Assembly: GCF_958979055.1 (NCBI RefSeq) | Contig: NC_084896.1 | Span: 25,608,501-25,672,500, forward strand | Source of the DNA: Alnus glutinosa | Lineage: Eukaryota > Streptophyta > Magnoliopsida > Fagales > Betulaceae | DNA length: 64,000 nucleotides | Direction of reading: 5' to 3' | Part shown: positions 10,736 through 23,012 of the stretch, piece after piece | Numbering within the stretch: position 1 is the stretch's first letter | Layout of the letters: every line of letters begins with the position of its first letter | Notes under the pieces: model-generated | What the model saw: the letters and a program-made list of their open reading frames with translations, nothing else | The model's database searches: none | What the model was told of the DNA's origin: nothing | Program-made: the position numbers and the translations under genes

Positions 10736-13700
10736 TGTATGCTCTATACTACATGCTCAATGTTTCGTACTTGACCAGTATATATTTCACTACTGTGTCA
10801 CGCTGAAATCATGCATTTGTTAAATCACATCCTCTCAAAACTAAACAAATCCAGCATTTTACCCAACACTTTGAAATCATTCAAAACTTAGTTTCTTTAT
10901 CAAATCTACGCAGTTTCAACATGACATGTTCTCAAACAATTTGCATAATTTAAATCTCAACCTCAGAACTTAACACTTCAAATCTAGTCAATACTTTTCA
11001 CTCTTGCACTATCTCTTAAACATCCTTGATATAGTTTAAACATAATCGAAACTAATAAATCATCTCAAAGCATATACATTTCATCATATGGTTGGTTCAG
11101 TTTCATAAACAATATATATATTTTTATCAATCCAATACATATAAAAATATATATTTTCTCAGTGAGTGGAATACCCACCTTGGCTGCATTGGACTCCAAC
11201 TCGAACACTCCTTGGACTCTAGTCACTTGGACTCTACATTGGAGAACCAATTAAAGTCTCCAATCCGAACATGATCCTGCAAACATTGGTAGCATTAGAC
11301 TATGCTATTGAATTACATACTCTATGACATTCTAACTACCCGCGTTCTCACACGTCACGTCACTCGCTCCTAAAGCTATCTAGATACCTTAAGCTATTAT
11401 TAGATTAGTCATTGGTTATAGGTTGGTGTCTTATCTTGTTTATTAACTAGAAAACGCATCTACTATTTCATTAGTTTATTTATTACTATTGTGTCACATT
11501 ATTATTCCTAATCCTTTTTATAGCTTGTTGCTATTTACTAAGTTCACAACATATATATTTAACATGTATGCATGCATATGCATATATGTACATATATACA
11601 TATATACATATACATATACAATACTTAAACCTAGTCCATTAATATACTAAATTACTTAGTGTACGTAGATAAGTAAATTGGATACCAAGTTACCTTACTA
11701 TCATTATTAGACATTAAGCTTATGGTTTGTTTATCCACATAAGCCTAATTCAGTAATAAACTTAAGTACTTTTAATATAAATGAATAAGTGCATTAGTTA
11801 TTTAATTACTAACCATATAAATAGTTTAGATTATAGAACCTTAACCTTATACAACATATTAATCTAATAGCTCTTTTTAAGCTACTTACGATCACATAGT
11901 ATAATATACATTCTTAAAGTTTGAGGCATATACATTAACCTCAAAGCCAAGCATTATACTTAGGCTTAATTTGCTATTAGTCCACCACCATTCCACATAA
12001 ACGCTCCTACCTTATTATTGATACACTTATCCATTAAGTCTTTCTAACCTAGGACCCTAGTGATTTAATCTTAAAGGTTATCTAAATGTCTTTAACTATA
12101 TTATACTAAAATCCCATAATCTATTTATATAGTCACTTTACCTATTCATGGGTTTATTCTTTCGTTATGCCCACATACTTTATTTGCTCGTTTACTCAAT
12201 GTAGTCTTTACTCATTTATTTTCTTACTAGTTTATAACCAACTCAACCCCAATAAGGACATAACAATCTAAAACATAACCAACCACAACACTTTCCAAGA
12301 TCATCAATTTCACATACACATATTTAGTCATTTCCGAAAGAGGATTCAATAACCATGAGCTTCTCTCCAAACAATATTTCATCAAAACACCTATTAAAAT
12401 CACTCTCTACACACGGCTACCACAAGAAACTAACCAAACCATTCGACCATTTCCTTGTGACATTAACCGGAACCTATCCTCAACCAAGCTCCACCAACAA
12501 GACTCAATAAAACATCATCAAATCAGCCATTAAAAACAAATCCATAATTTCATCATTAAACCCAACAATTCCCATCATGAAACTAACACCCAAAAATCAC
12601 CTAAACCGATAATCCACAACAAAATAACACAACTAATTCACTGAGCCTTCAAACCCTCAAATCAGCCTTCATCCACAACAACAAACCACATTCAACAATT
12701 CAACACCAATAATCAGCCCAAATCAGTACCTAGCCAAACAGTGCACACACACCACTCAACCGATCAAGAATCCAAAACACCCATCCAACTACAATAATTC
12801 CTCAAATCAAACCTTGTGTACTGATCAAATAGCACAATATCCATAAATATACACTCAATCGGCCAACAGTAGAGAACCCCCAAAATCATAATCCAACCAA
12901 ACCCTAATTTCACACTAATCCAATCAATCCACAAAATAAACCACACACACATGGCTCAGCCGGACACACACGCTGGAAATCAAGAACCCCCAAAACAGAA
13001 AACATCAACTACCTAATCACGGCTCAGCCGATCCAACAACCAACAGGGTTTATAATAATCCAATTTACAAATTAAATAGAATCATAAGATTTTTATACCT
13101 TAGGGATTTTCCTCAACAAATCCACCGGAAATCGTCACTGTTTCCGCCGGGAAACACACATGGAGAATCAGGTCTCCACATGGGTTCAGCGGGTCACGGG
13201 TCACGGGTCACGGGTTTTGGGCTGCACGAATTTCGCACACATGCGGGTCACGACTCGCCGGAAACCGCTACTGGGACCGTCGAATTTCAGCTCTGGCTGC
13301 CGGAAATCGCGCCGGACTTCACCACCGAAAGATCGGGTCACACGGGTTCTCGGGTCCAAGCACTTGAGTTCCGCCGGAAATCAGGTCCTAAGCACCACCA
13401 GAGTCGACCCACCGGTAGAATGGGCCGGAACTCGCGTCGCCGGCGTCGTCTGCTTCCGCCGTTGCCGACCCACCGATCGGGTCCTCACACAGGTCTCTCC
13501 ATCTCCGTGTCTCACTCTCTCAGTCTCGGTCTACTCTCTCTCAACTTGTGTGAAGAAGGGGAAGAGAGAAATAGGGAGGGGCTGTTGTGTGCGGCTACAG
13601 AGAACAGAGGAGGGAGAAGGAAGAAAAGAGAAGGAAAAGGGAAAGAGAAGAAGAGAGAGGGGGTGCGTTGGGGTGAAGCTGGAAGAGAAGAGAAAAAGAA

Positions 13701-13818
13701 AGGGGGTGGGGGTGCTGACGCGTGGGGCTTGAAGGGATAAAATTATTTCCTAAAAAAAAACAATCCACAGCCACACTCGTGGCTGTGGATGAGACCAAAC
13801 CTTGGTCTTTACACCTAC

Positions 13819-14026
13819 TGTAACGACCTAAGGAAAAGCGCTAGCCAAATCTGCGCTATCACCCCAAAAGAACTAGTCAATTTGAAGCTTTACCTAGAAT
13901 CACTTATAAAGCCCAGTTTCACCTAGTAACTAGGCAATGTGGGACTTAGCACCCATGAATATCTATATAACTACTCACTCTATGTGAACTATTCATCTCT
14001 TTCCAATATGGGACTGGGGTGTTACA
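13819..14026 (+). mobile_element. Short TRIM-like solo LTR, 208 bp
   Basis: The element begins TGTAACGACCTAAGG and ends GGACTGGGGTGTTACA, with TG..CA and complementary TGTAAC/GTTACA termini. It is flanked by perfect CCTAC on both sides (13814-13818 and 14027-14031). The left copy of that duplication is at the same time the right target duplication of the large solo LTR. It is non-coding, with a TATA-like TATATAA near 13969. Confidence 0.75.
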
Positions 14027-14031
14027 CCTAC

Positions 14032-14486
14032 CGAAAGATCCTTGGTTCTTGAATGCTTTTTTGCGGAGAAGAGAACACCTATGCATTAGAAAAGCATTAA
14101 TGGAAGACCAGAGAGTGATCACAAGAAAAGCATTAAAGCAAAATCATTGCATCAGCATAATGATATTTCAATATACAAGTTTTGAAGCTATGCAGAGCTT
14201 CAGAGAGAACAAAAATGCAACTAGAATCGCAATCTCCATCACATATAACCCCAAACAAAGAGAACACCAATATATAACTAGAGTTCTCATTGGCAAAAGT
14301 TTGGAATCCAATGTGGTACCCCATCTGCATAAATGAGCTATCAGCGCCAGGAAATGCCAATTAGCCCTTGCTCAATTGGTCCAGGTGCTGTAAGGTTGAG
14401 GAAAAAAGCCTTGAATCTAGCTCACGAAATTCTTGTATATCCCCGATGAACTTAGATACTACAATAACAATAAATTCAACACCAAC

Positions 14487-14534
<48 letters not shown>

Positions 14535-14880
14535 TAGTCTTCGATGCTGAACAATTGTCCCAAAGTAGGAAAAAAGAATAATCCAACATGCGGCAATCGG
14601 CAATCACAAAGATTAGCAAGAATAATTATGATGCAGTGCAGACTATTTGAATATATACATGTATATATGTATGTTCATGCAAAAGCCCTGATGAATATAC
14701 ACAACACAAGCTAAGGCAATCACAAAGGTTTGTATGAACAATTCTGATGCACTATTTGAAAATATCACTGATGAATATTAAGGGGAAAAACCCAAGGAAA
14801 GAATGAGAAAATAGTATTTGCTGAAACGCCCAAAAAAAAAAAAAACAAAAACAAAAACAAAAGGGAAGTATGACAAATGA
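14032..14880 (-). pseudogene. PTEN2 pseudogene copy 1, exon 9 and part of intron 8
   Basis: The stretch at 14032-14075 encodes, on the minus strand, the exon 9 motif KKHPRTKDLS in altered form. The rest matches parental intron 8 (50385-51000) but lacks the LINE-bearing 1.07 kb found there. It ends at a TGAACTTAGATACTACAATA junction, after which the sequence is unrelated to PTEN2. A poly(A) run of about 40 bases lies at 14490-14529. Confidence 0.8.
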
Positions 14881-16210
14881 ACTTAGATACTACAATAACA
14901 AAAAAAAAAAAAAAAAAAAATCCTTTGAACTAAACAATAAGCTAATTACAAATGATCCCACCAGTATTATCTCAATTTGTTCCTTTTTTTTACCAAAAAA
15001 AAAAAAAAAAATTGCTTTCAGTTGGTTCAACAAGAGTAGATCGAGTTTAAGAGATAAGTGATAAAATTAGCCCTTGCTCAAATCAGTGTTTGTGTCGAAC
15101 CAATGCACATGTGGCCATGGCCCATGTGGGCCTGATCGATTTCTGAGGGCTGGAAAGTCTTCAATTCAATGTACAAGGATTCCAGGAATATGGGATTGTT
15201 CCTAGAATGGAACATTAATATGCATGATTAATGGTTGGTTTATTGGGCCGATCGGGCCCGTTCATGGTAATGGACTAATAAAGATCTTGGGAAACTTGCT
15301 GCAAAGATGATTCTTGAGCAATACCCATATGATGAGCGTACTATTAGGGGGCATATTAGCTTTAAATTGGTTCGTTGGTTTTATTTTATTTTAATAAAAT
15401 ACTTCTTTGTTTTGTGTGTTTTTATTTTAAATATAATGAAATCTAATAACCTTTTCACAAAGTTGTGTAGCTTCTAAATTAAATTGATTTCATTGACGGT
15501 TTTTTATGATGAAAATTTCGGTCATCAAAGCCATATTTGTTTTAACGTAAAATGTTTTCTTTATTTTTGAGTGTTTAGTGTGATGTAAAATATTGATCAA
15601 CCTAAAAAAAAATTTCAGTTGACCAAAAAAATAACATTCACAAGGCGTAAAATGGTTTACGTACGCTTCTCATCTGCGTAAACTATTTTTTGCCTCTCTC
15701 CCAAACCCCGGGCAGGCAATTGTGAGAGGGTCCTTGATGGGGCTTACTTGTCAGAGCAAGTGGGCGCACAAGGGGCCTCTCACAATTGCATGCCCAAATT
15801 GCAAATAATAGGACAAACAATTACACTGGATCTCAATCTCATCCTCGAATACCTTATATTCTCACACACTCTTTTGCTCTATAGCTCATCTTCATTGTCT
15901 CTCTACCTTCCTCGCATCTCTTCAGATTATATGAAATTATAATTGTTAGTCAATATGTGTATATTTTCATTAAACTAAGTTTTAGGATGATTTTTTTAGT
16001 TATGTTTATATTTTATGCCCAAACAAACGAGCTTTTAAAGTTGTCTATAACACATGAAAGCTAGGTTCATGAAGATGATGATCACTGAAATTGGTAGATA
16101 TTTAAACATGCGTCTCTTTCCTTCATTATGCATGTGGTGCGTTTTCATTGGCAGAAAGGTTTACAATCAAACAATTCATTTCATAATTGACAAAGCAAGC
16201 ATTACGTACG
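14881..16210. other. Duplicated intergenic block, no gene
   Basis: This block recurs at 22900-24650 and 34660-35900, with conserved landmarks such as GTGTTTGTGTCGAACCAATG and GGCAATTGTGAGAGGG. It contains poly(A) tracts at 14901-14920 and 14994-15010. I see no coding region in it. Its position ahead of kinase relics suggests a former kinase upstream flank. Confidence 0.6.
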
Positions 16211-16213
16211 CTT

Positions 16214-17176
16214 CCAATTTCAACGACAAATTGGATGAAAGAGGCTATGGCACTGTACGTATATAAAAGGAATGCTTCGAACTGGCCGCCTTGTAGCTAT
16301 AAGATGTTAGGTAAATATAACGTTAATGGACGAGATTTTATAAATGGAGTTGCAACCATTAGAAAAATTCGTCATGTTAATGTAGTGCAGCTTATTGGTT
16401 TTTGCGTTCAAAGGTCAAACCGGACTCTTAATTATATATGAATTCATGTCTAAAGGGTCTCTGAATAAGTACATTTTTTTGCTAAAAGAAAGTGTCCTCC
16501 TAAGCAACAAGAAAATATATGATATTGCTATAGGAGTTGCTCGTGGGATTGAATATTTACATCAAGGATGTGACATGCAAATTTTGCATTTTGATATTAG
16601 CCTCACAACATTCTTCTTGATAAGAATTTTACTCCTAAGGTGTCTGACTTTGGCCTTGCAAAACTGTATCCAGTAGATAACAACATTGTTTCTTTGACTG
16701 CAGCAAGAGGGACATTAGGATATATGCCTCTTGAATTATTCTACAAAAACATTGGAGGCGTTTCCTACAAATCTGATGCATATAGTTTCGGAATGTTATT
16801 GATGGAAATGGCGAGTGGAAGAAAGAACGTAAATGCATTTGTAGAGCATTCAAGCCAAATTTACTTTCCTACTGGGGTTTGTAACCAATTGCACGATGGA
16901 AATGACATAAAAATAGAAGATGCCATAGAGGAGGAAAAGAAAATGATTACGAAGATGATCATAGTTGCATTATGGTGCATACAGATGAAGCCTTGTGATC
17001 GCTCTTCCTTGAACAATGTCGCAGAAATGCTCAAATGAGATGTTGGATGCCTACGAATGCCTCCCATGCCTTCCCTATCATCACTAGAGAGACCCATAAT
17101 TAATGCTGGAGAATATTCGAATCAAAGTTGTTTGTCAATTCAATCAGATGAGTCAAATCAATTAGCTCAATTTTAA
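16214..17176 (+). pseudogene. LRK10L kinase-domain pseudogene, plus-strand subfamily
   Basis: The DNA is homologous to the kinase exon of the gene at 380-3184, from just before the P-loop (ERGYGTV) to the C-terminal tail. The frame shifts at the P-loop and again near the catalytic loop, where the HFDIKPHN region has lost a base at about 16600, and the tail has a stop at 17036. The ectodomain and membrane exons are missing. A second relic of the same type is at 36100-36931. Confidence 0.88.
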
Positions 17177-17567
17177 ATGCAAATTAATTGATATGTTAGT
17201 CTAGCAAGTAATTAGTTTTCTCATGCGTATTTTATAGCACAAAGATGCTTGATATTTATGTATAGTAAATTAGAGTTCATCTGATTCATGATAACTCTTC
17301 TTGTTATATTATTTGTTAGTGTTCCTATTCTATTTCCTCATGCTTAACCATTGAATAGAGTTTCAGCTTGAGAAGTTATGGTGCTATTCTTCTTTATCCA
17401 CTAGTTATCGTTTACTTTTTGATTATGGTATATTGGATTACACTAATCCTTGACACTTAGGGATAATCACGGTCACAATTCATAAATTTTTATTTTTGAA
17501 TGTGGAAGACAACGAACAATTCGAGCAACTATTTTTTGAAAGCTTTGGAAGAATATAATGATACAAC

Positions 17568-17985
17568 AATGGTTTGAGGTTTGAAGTCACCCAAGGTTTT
17601 GGTCTTATGTATATGTTGGGCGTGCATTGATTGATATGCTTGTGAGGGGTAATGGATCGAGATGTAAATTTAGCGTATAAAATGTTTGAGAAAATGCCTG
17701 AGGAGAATGTGGTTAGTTGGACTTTGATGATAACTAGGTTCACACAATTATGTTACCCTAAGCTAGAGGTCATAAATTTTGGTCTTGGCGTATGGTTTTG
17801 ACGGGGTTTACATTAAGTGGAGTTTTATAGCCAACCTAGATCGAGTTAGAACTGTTGTCGCTTGGGTGGCCATTTCATTCTTCCGTTGCAATATTGATGG
17901 GATTGGCTTTAGATGCAATTTGTGTTAGTTGTTGCTTAATGGACATGTATGCAAAGTTGAAAGTTACGGTAATCATCTAACATTA
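17568..17985 (+). pseudogene. PPR protein gene fragment (EMB2261-like)
   Basis: Segments of frame read YVYVGRALIDML, KMFEKMPEENVVSWTLMI and SLGWPFHSSVAI followed by LMDMYAK, which are consecutive motifs of a PLS-type pentatricopeptide protein; the order and wording resemble Arabidopsis EMB2261 from memory. The frames are broken and the gene body is missing on both sides. The fragment follows directly on kinase 3' flank DNA at about 17567, so it was joined by recombination. A shorter copy lies at 36932-37105. Confidence 0.75.
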
Positions 17986-18064
17986 ACGTATACTTGTAAT
18001 TTTGTTTTTTAAAAATTTAGAAATGAGTGATGTTATCGATGAAATGGTCAATTCTAAGAGTCAT

Positions 18065-18240
18065 TCGTAAGTATACAACACCTCCTTCAAACATTTCTAC
18101 AACATTGTTCATTGAAGGGCCATCACTAGACTTTTTTTGTATACACCATAATGCCACTATGACCATCGATCTTCACTATTTTCTTTCCTCCTACATGGCA
18201 TCTTCCATTTCTATGTCTTTTCTGTTGTGCAAATGGTCGA
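18065..18240 (-). pseudogene. Inverted fragment of LRK10L kinase C-lobe
   Basis: On the minus strand this matches the kinase C-lobe encoding the DRPSM..NV.EMLEGE region and the CIQMKPSD helix of the plus-strand subfamily. It is a short relic facing the opposite way to the kinase pseudogene at 16214, only 900 bp away. A sister copy is at 37205-37400. Confidence 0.75.
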
Positions 18241-18310
18241 CATAGACCCAAATAGAAAAGTAAATTTGGCTTGAATACTTTGAAGATGCATTTAAGTTCT
18301 TTCTTCTTCC

Positions 18311-18579
18311 GGTCTGTTTGGGTTTGTGATTTTAAAAATGTGTGATTTAAAAAAAGTGATTTTTAAAAACGCAGTTTGACATTTAAAATCGTATGTTAGC
18401 CTTTTAAAATACCGCGTTTTCAAAAAAGCATTATATTGCCCCTACAATTTGAATAAACATTTTTTTTTGCGTTTTCAAATCGTAATTTTTTAAAAACGTA
18501 GTTTCCAAACGGTTTATTTTCTGCGATTTGGTTTAAAATCACACTTTTTCTTTATGAAATCGCAATTTTAAACGCACCC
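18311..18579. mobile_element. MITE, probably hAT-like
   Basis: The ends are inverted repeats: GGTCTGTTTGGGTTTGTGAT on the left and GGGTGCGTTTAAAATTGCGA as reverse complement of the right. The interior is made of GTGATTTTAAAAA-type words that also pair across the element. The paralogous site near 37455-37470 (CTTCTTCCTGTTATTTCC) lacks it, so it inserted after the duplication. The target duplication is short or decayed. Confidence 0.65.
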
Positions 18580-20355
18580 TTCATCTTATTTTCATCAATA
18601 ACATTCTGAAACTATAAACAAAAAATTTGTAGGAGACGCCTTTGTTAAAATATTAATTAATAATTAAATTTTAAAAAAATATATAAAAAAAATCTCTTAA
18701 ACTAACAACCAATTTTAAAATAACTTTTTAAATTTTTAAACGTGCTAATATACCTTTATGGAGTTAATGGGTGCATGCATGTCATTCTATAGTTGTGAAT
18801 TGTGATAGTTGCCTTCTTGATATGGGCGTAATCTTCTGTAGTGTTTGGTGGAGTCTTAGATAGCAACAACGTGTCTTTGTGATCTGATGGAGTGATTGGT
18901 GGAATCTTGTCTAACAGCAACGTGCATGTCTATGTGATTTGCTGGCCGGAGTGATTGGTGGGTATATTCTAACATACGACACGTCCCTTTCTTGGATTTG
19001 TTGCGTCTCCCCTTTATTTCTCACTGTCTACCTTTCTTGGATTTATTCTCAGCCACTCAAGAAAAGCTTGGGATTTATTTCTCATGGGCCCTCTAATGGA
19101 TAGCTGTTTGAAAAACTTAACCTACATTCAAAAAGTGGCCGGCAATTTTGATCATGGAGAAGCTTTGAAGCGTGGATTCATTGGATTGAGATAAACTTCC
19201 AAACGTACATTCTTGACTCTTGAGCAAGACCCACATGACACAGCAGGTTGATGAAAAGCAGCCGGTGGTAGCTGGAAAATATGGTGGACAAGTTCTATTT
19301 ACTCTCTTTTGAGTCATTTTAAAATTGATTTGATTTTTAAAATTACAATTAAATCAAAATTTAATAGTAATTTATCATATATTTAATGGTAATTTTAAAA
19401 TTCACATCAATTTTAAGAGTATTCAAAGAAGAGTGTCCCTTTTGGATAATTAAGGATCTCCGGCCTATAATTTCCAAAAAATTATAGATTATCAAATTAA
19501 GTAAATTTAGGACGTTTCTTAAAATGAAAGGTGTGAAAAATACTGCATATTAAAAATGTGACATATTACCTATGAAAATTGAATATATTTCCATCATATT
19601 CTTACAAGTACATGCATGGTAATTAATCTTGTTCAAACCATAAAAGAAAAGCGAGGAAGTTCTTACAAGTACATCATTGTTAATATCTGTGTTTTGGGGG
19701 GTTATTGTTTTATTTTAGGTTTAAAAAGAGTTTTAATGTGATATAAAAGTAAACATAAATATTTTATACTTTTAATTATTTATTAATATTTTTAACTTGA
19801 GAATATAAGTACACGCAGTATTTAGTCTTTCGTTGCAACAGATCGATTAGCACAGGTAGAATGTCATTTTATCATACAATTGGAAGAATAAACTCAAAAT
19901 ATGTTGGGATTTATATCCAAAACTAAAATATGGTAAAACTATTGCAAGATTCCCCCACAGCATAGAATTTATCCACTATATCAAATACATTTCTAAGGTA
20001 ACAATATATTGTCCAACTTCGATTGACGTGTGCATAATGTGTACATTAAATTTTAAATTTAAATTACAAGTACATTAAATTTTTTAAAAACAAAATTAAA
20101 AGTTAAATGGAATTAAAGATAAAATGATCATGAAATCCATAATAGTAATATTTTTTGCTAGAAGTACATAACGTGTACTTAATTTATAGAACATTCTTCT
20201 TTTGCAAGAAATCCTGACCATCAAACGTGCGTACGTAGTGGTACTGCGACTAAAAGTAAAAAGATTTTCACTTTAAGGTTATAGAAAAGAAAGGAAAAGG
20301 GAAAGATTAATAGTTCTAATCCTCGAGTACAATATGATTGAAACCTGAATGATCA
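18580..20355. other. Duplicated 3' flank of the minus-strand kinases, no gene
   Basis: The part 19020-20355 matches 38560-39898, downstream of the minus-strand kinase at 39899-41906. It includes the unit GGGCCCTCTAATGGATAG that recurs at 37979 and 38610, and an imperfect tandem repeat around AGCAACGTGTCTTTGTG at 18860-18965. No coding region is supported. Confidence 0.6.
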
Positions 20356-20887
20356 TTACTCTTGTTCCAGGATGACATCAAACTTTTGGTCTAGATTCAT
20401 TCTTGTGGGATTTGTCGAGCCAAATGGATTAGGAGGCATAGTTAATTCATTCCCTCCTTCCAACATTTGAGTGACAACTTTCATAGAAGGACGACTCGCT
20501 GGGTGCCATTGGATGCACCAAAGTCCAACAATTGCAAGTTTTTTTGCAATTTTAGCATCTTCATCATCCTCAATGAGGACTCGTAAGTCTTCTTTTTGTT
20601 CCAAGAAATTGTAGATCCATTCTGGAAAGTAAACTTGATTAGTGTTATCCACTTTATTCTCGACATTTTTCCTTCCTCCAACTACTTCAAGCAATAAAAT
20701 TCTAAAACTATAGACATCTAATTTGTAAGAAACATTTCCAAAGTTCCTAGAGAAGACTTCAGGTGCAATGTAACCCATAGTACCCCTGGCTACAGTCATG
20801 GACACTGCACTTTGATCCTTGGAGCACAACTTAGCAAGACCAAAATCAGAAATTTTTGGATTAAAATTTTCATCTAGCAAAACATTC
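20356..20887 (-). pseudogene. Truncated LRK10L kinase, minus-strand subfamily
   Basis: The reading frame covers only the C-lobe: it starts at [20 protein letters not shown] and runs through GYIAPEVF to the normal C-terminus. The catalytic loop, N-lobe, membrane segment and ectodomain are missing. At 20887 the homology stops at a junction to a repeat beginning CACTACAAAAAAAAGGCAC. It is otherwise close to the kinase exon at 40992-39899, so the truncation looks recent. Confidence 0.88.
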
Positions 20888-21311
20888 ACTACAAAAAAAA
20901 GGCACAATCTGCCAATTTTCGTGCCAATTTTCGTGCCACTAAATCACAAACAGAGCCGTTTCTCACATTGTCTTTAGAAGCATTCACAATTATTCTCCTA
21001 TTATCTTCCATTAGAATCAATAGTGACAAAGATCTCCGGTGTAATCCCCTATTTCCTATATTATTTAGGAAAAATATATCTAAAAACATATATATACATT
21101 AACAAAAGTAATTCATTTTTAACATTGTAAATGTTTAAAACGTTATCATTACAAAGTTAAAAAAATAATAAAAATGAACTTTATACAAATTTATATAATC
21201 TTATACGAGTCAACCGAATTTATACGAGTTTGACTCGATACATGAGCTCAATTTCAATTACGCTTGATTTATTTAATAAACAAACCAAACTCTTAGCCCG
21301 AGCTATGTATA
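20888..21311. repeat. Dispersed repeat block, possible CACTA-element end
   Basis: The block opens with CACTACAAAAAAAAGGCAC, resembling CACTA transposon termini, then TGCCAATTTTCGTGCC repeated. The DNA after 20905 also occurs at 4478-4865 and 47220-47640, where no CACTA-like end is present. It marks where the kinase relic was cut. Confidence 0.4.
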
Positions 21312-21315
21312 TTTC

Positions 21316-22242
21316 TATCGGATGGCTGCATGTTTTATATATATAATAGTTTTGCTAGACGTATTAGTATGCATAAGAGTCTCAATAGAAAAGAACTTAT
21401 GTATATTTCTATCGGATGGTTGCATGATTTAAATGCTATTGTTTTCTAAGTCTTACTAAATCAAAGGTAATATAGTAGGTGATGATGTATGTAGTTGTAT
21501 CCAACAATGAAACTTCTACGTATAAGCTCAACTGCGAAGTATGCTTTAAATGTTTTTCATTAGTCAGTGTTTGCTATATCAGCTATGAGGATTTTCAAAC
21601 AAAAGTTTATAAAATCGGTGGTTGTTATAGTGTACGCATGACTAGAAAAGAAAAGTTAGTTCTTTGCGAAAACTCGGTGAATAGTATACATCTGAGGTCT
21701 TAGTGTATTTATATATGCTAAGACAGTGGGCTCATAATTCTACCTATACGGATGCGGCAACCCCTGCAACCGTACAGACATTGTTGCTTTGGTTGCAGGT
21801 TTTGCGGATATAGATTTTGACTCGTCCACCTAGCGTATGGGATGCTATAATTGGAGCACATCACGACAGTTATTAGTCACGGACTCATGGGTAGTCTGCA
21901 TTTGGGTATTTTATTTATGGCTCGTGTCATACGTGGCATATGTATTTGTTGAGCCTATATTTTAGTATGTAATTAGTGTAATATGTTTTATAAGCTTGAA
22001 TCAGTTAGATATGTAAATGGCTCTTGCTGTTGATAACAATTATATACTAGATGTATTTTCGCTATTGATATGTATTCCGCTGCATATTGATATTTATATT
22101 CCGCTGTGTTAGATGTAACTTTGAATATCAGGTACATGTTATGGAACGTGTACGTATGTTGGCTGAGCGACAAGTAGTCGTGCCACTGTGAAGATCCATT
22201 TGTATGTTTAAAAAAATAATAAATAAATAACGGGCCGTCACA
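21316..22242 (+). mobile_element. LTR fragment of the same family as the large solo LTR
   Basis: The plus strand ends GGGCCGTCACA at 22242 and matches 6779-7389 and, in reverse complement, 9180-9260. Only the 3' part of one LTR is present; its right end abuts PTEN2 intron DNA at 22243 with no clear target duplication. Confidence 0.65.
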
Positions 22243-22622
22243 TATAACTCCAAACAAAGAGAACACCAATAACCAGAGTTCTCATTGGCAAAAGTTTGGA
22301 ATCCAATGTGGCACCCCATCTGCATAAATGAGCTATCAGCACCAGGAAATGCCAATTAGCCCTTGCTCAATTGGTCCAGGTGCTGTAAGGTTAAGGAATA
22401 AAGCCTTGAGTCTAGCTCGTGAAATTCTTGTATATCCCCAATGAACTTAGATACTACAATAACAATAAATTCAACACCAACATTAAACAAAAAAAAAGTA
22501 AAAAATCCTTTAGTCTTCGATGCTGAACAATTGTCCAAAAGTAGGAAAAAAGAATAATCCAACATGCGGCAATTGGCAATCACAAAGATTAGCAAGAATA
22601 ATTATGATGCAATACAGACTAT

Positions 22623-22695
<73 letters not shown>

Positions 22696-22900
22696 TATGC
22701 AAAAGCCCTGTTGAATATACATAAAACAAGGCAATCACAAAGGTTAGTATGAACAATTCTGATATCGATGCACTATTTGAATATATCACTGATGAATATT
22801 AAGGGGGAAAACCCAAGGAAAGAATGAGAAAACAGTATTTGCTGAAATGCCAAAAAAACAAAAGGGAAGTATGACAAATGAACTTAGATACTATAATAAC
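22243..22900 (-). pseudogene. PTEN2 intron 8 fragment (no exon)
   Basis: This matches parental PTEN2 intron 8 (50390-51000) and the corresponding parts of copies 1 and 2 (14230-14880, 34010-34640). No exon is included. It shows that a further copy of the duplicated unit once ended here. Confidence 0.7.
22627..22692. repeat. (TA)n microsatellite
   Basis: About 33 TA units occur within the intron-derived fragment, where the parent and other copies have only a short TA-rich stretch (for example 50815-50830). Confidence 0.95.
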
Positions 22901-22978
22901 AAAAAAAAAAAAAAAATCCTTTGAACTAAACAATAAGGTAATTACAAAAGATCCCACTAGTATTATCTGAATTAGTTC

Positions 22979-23012
<34 letters not shown>

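Larger units (their letters stand above)
8713..13813 (-). mobile_element. Large solo LTR, Ty3/gypsy-like (possibly Tekay/Del)
   Basis: Read on the minus strand the LTR begins TGTAAAGACCAAGG at 13813 and, after rejoining the inverted piece 7389-6779, ends GGGTCGTCACA. Subtracting the hAT insertion leaves about 4.4 kb. CCTAC target duplications flank the two ends (7390-7394 as reverse complement, and 13814-13818), and no internal domain or reverse transcriptase is present, so this is a solo LTR. Most of it is AT-rich and non-coding; a GC-richer stretch at 13140-13740 lies near the 5' end of the LTR and may be its promoter region. The lineage is judged from size and terminal sequence only. Confidence 0.72.

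Noticed and set aside
13160-13740. Two overlapping open frames of almost 190 codons on the plus strand
   Set aside because: They lie antisense within the large solo LTR, in a GC-richer stretch with simple repeats (GGGTCACGGGTCACG), have a biased composition and resemble no protein family.
22510-22734. Open frames of repeated Ile-Tyr
   Set aside because: They are translations of the (TA)n microsatellite.
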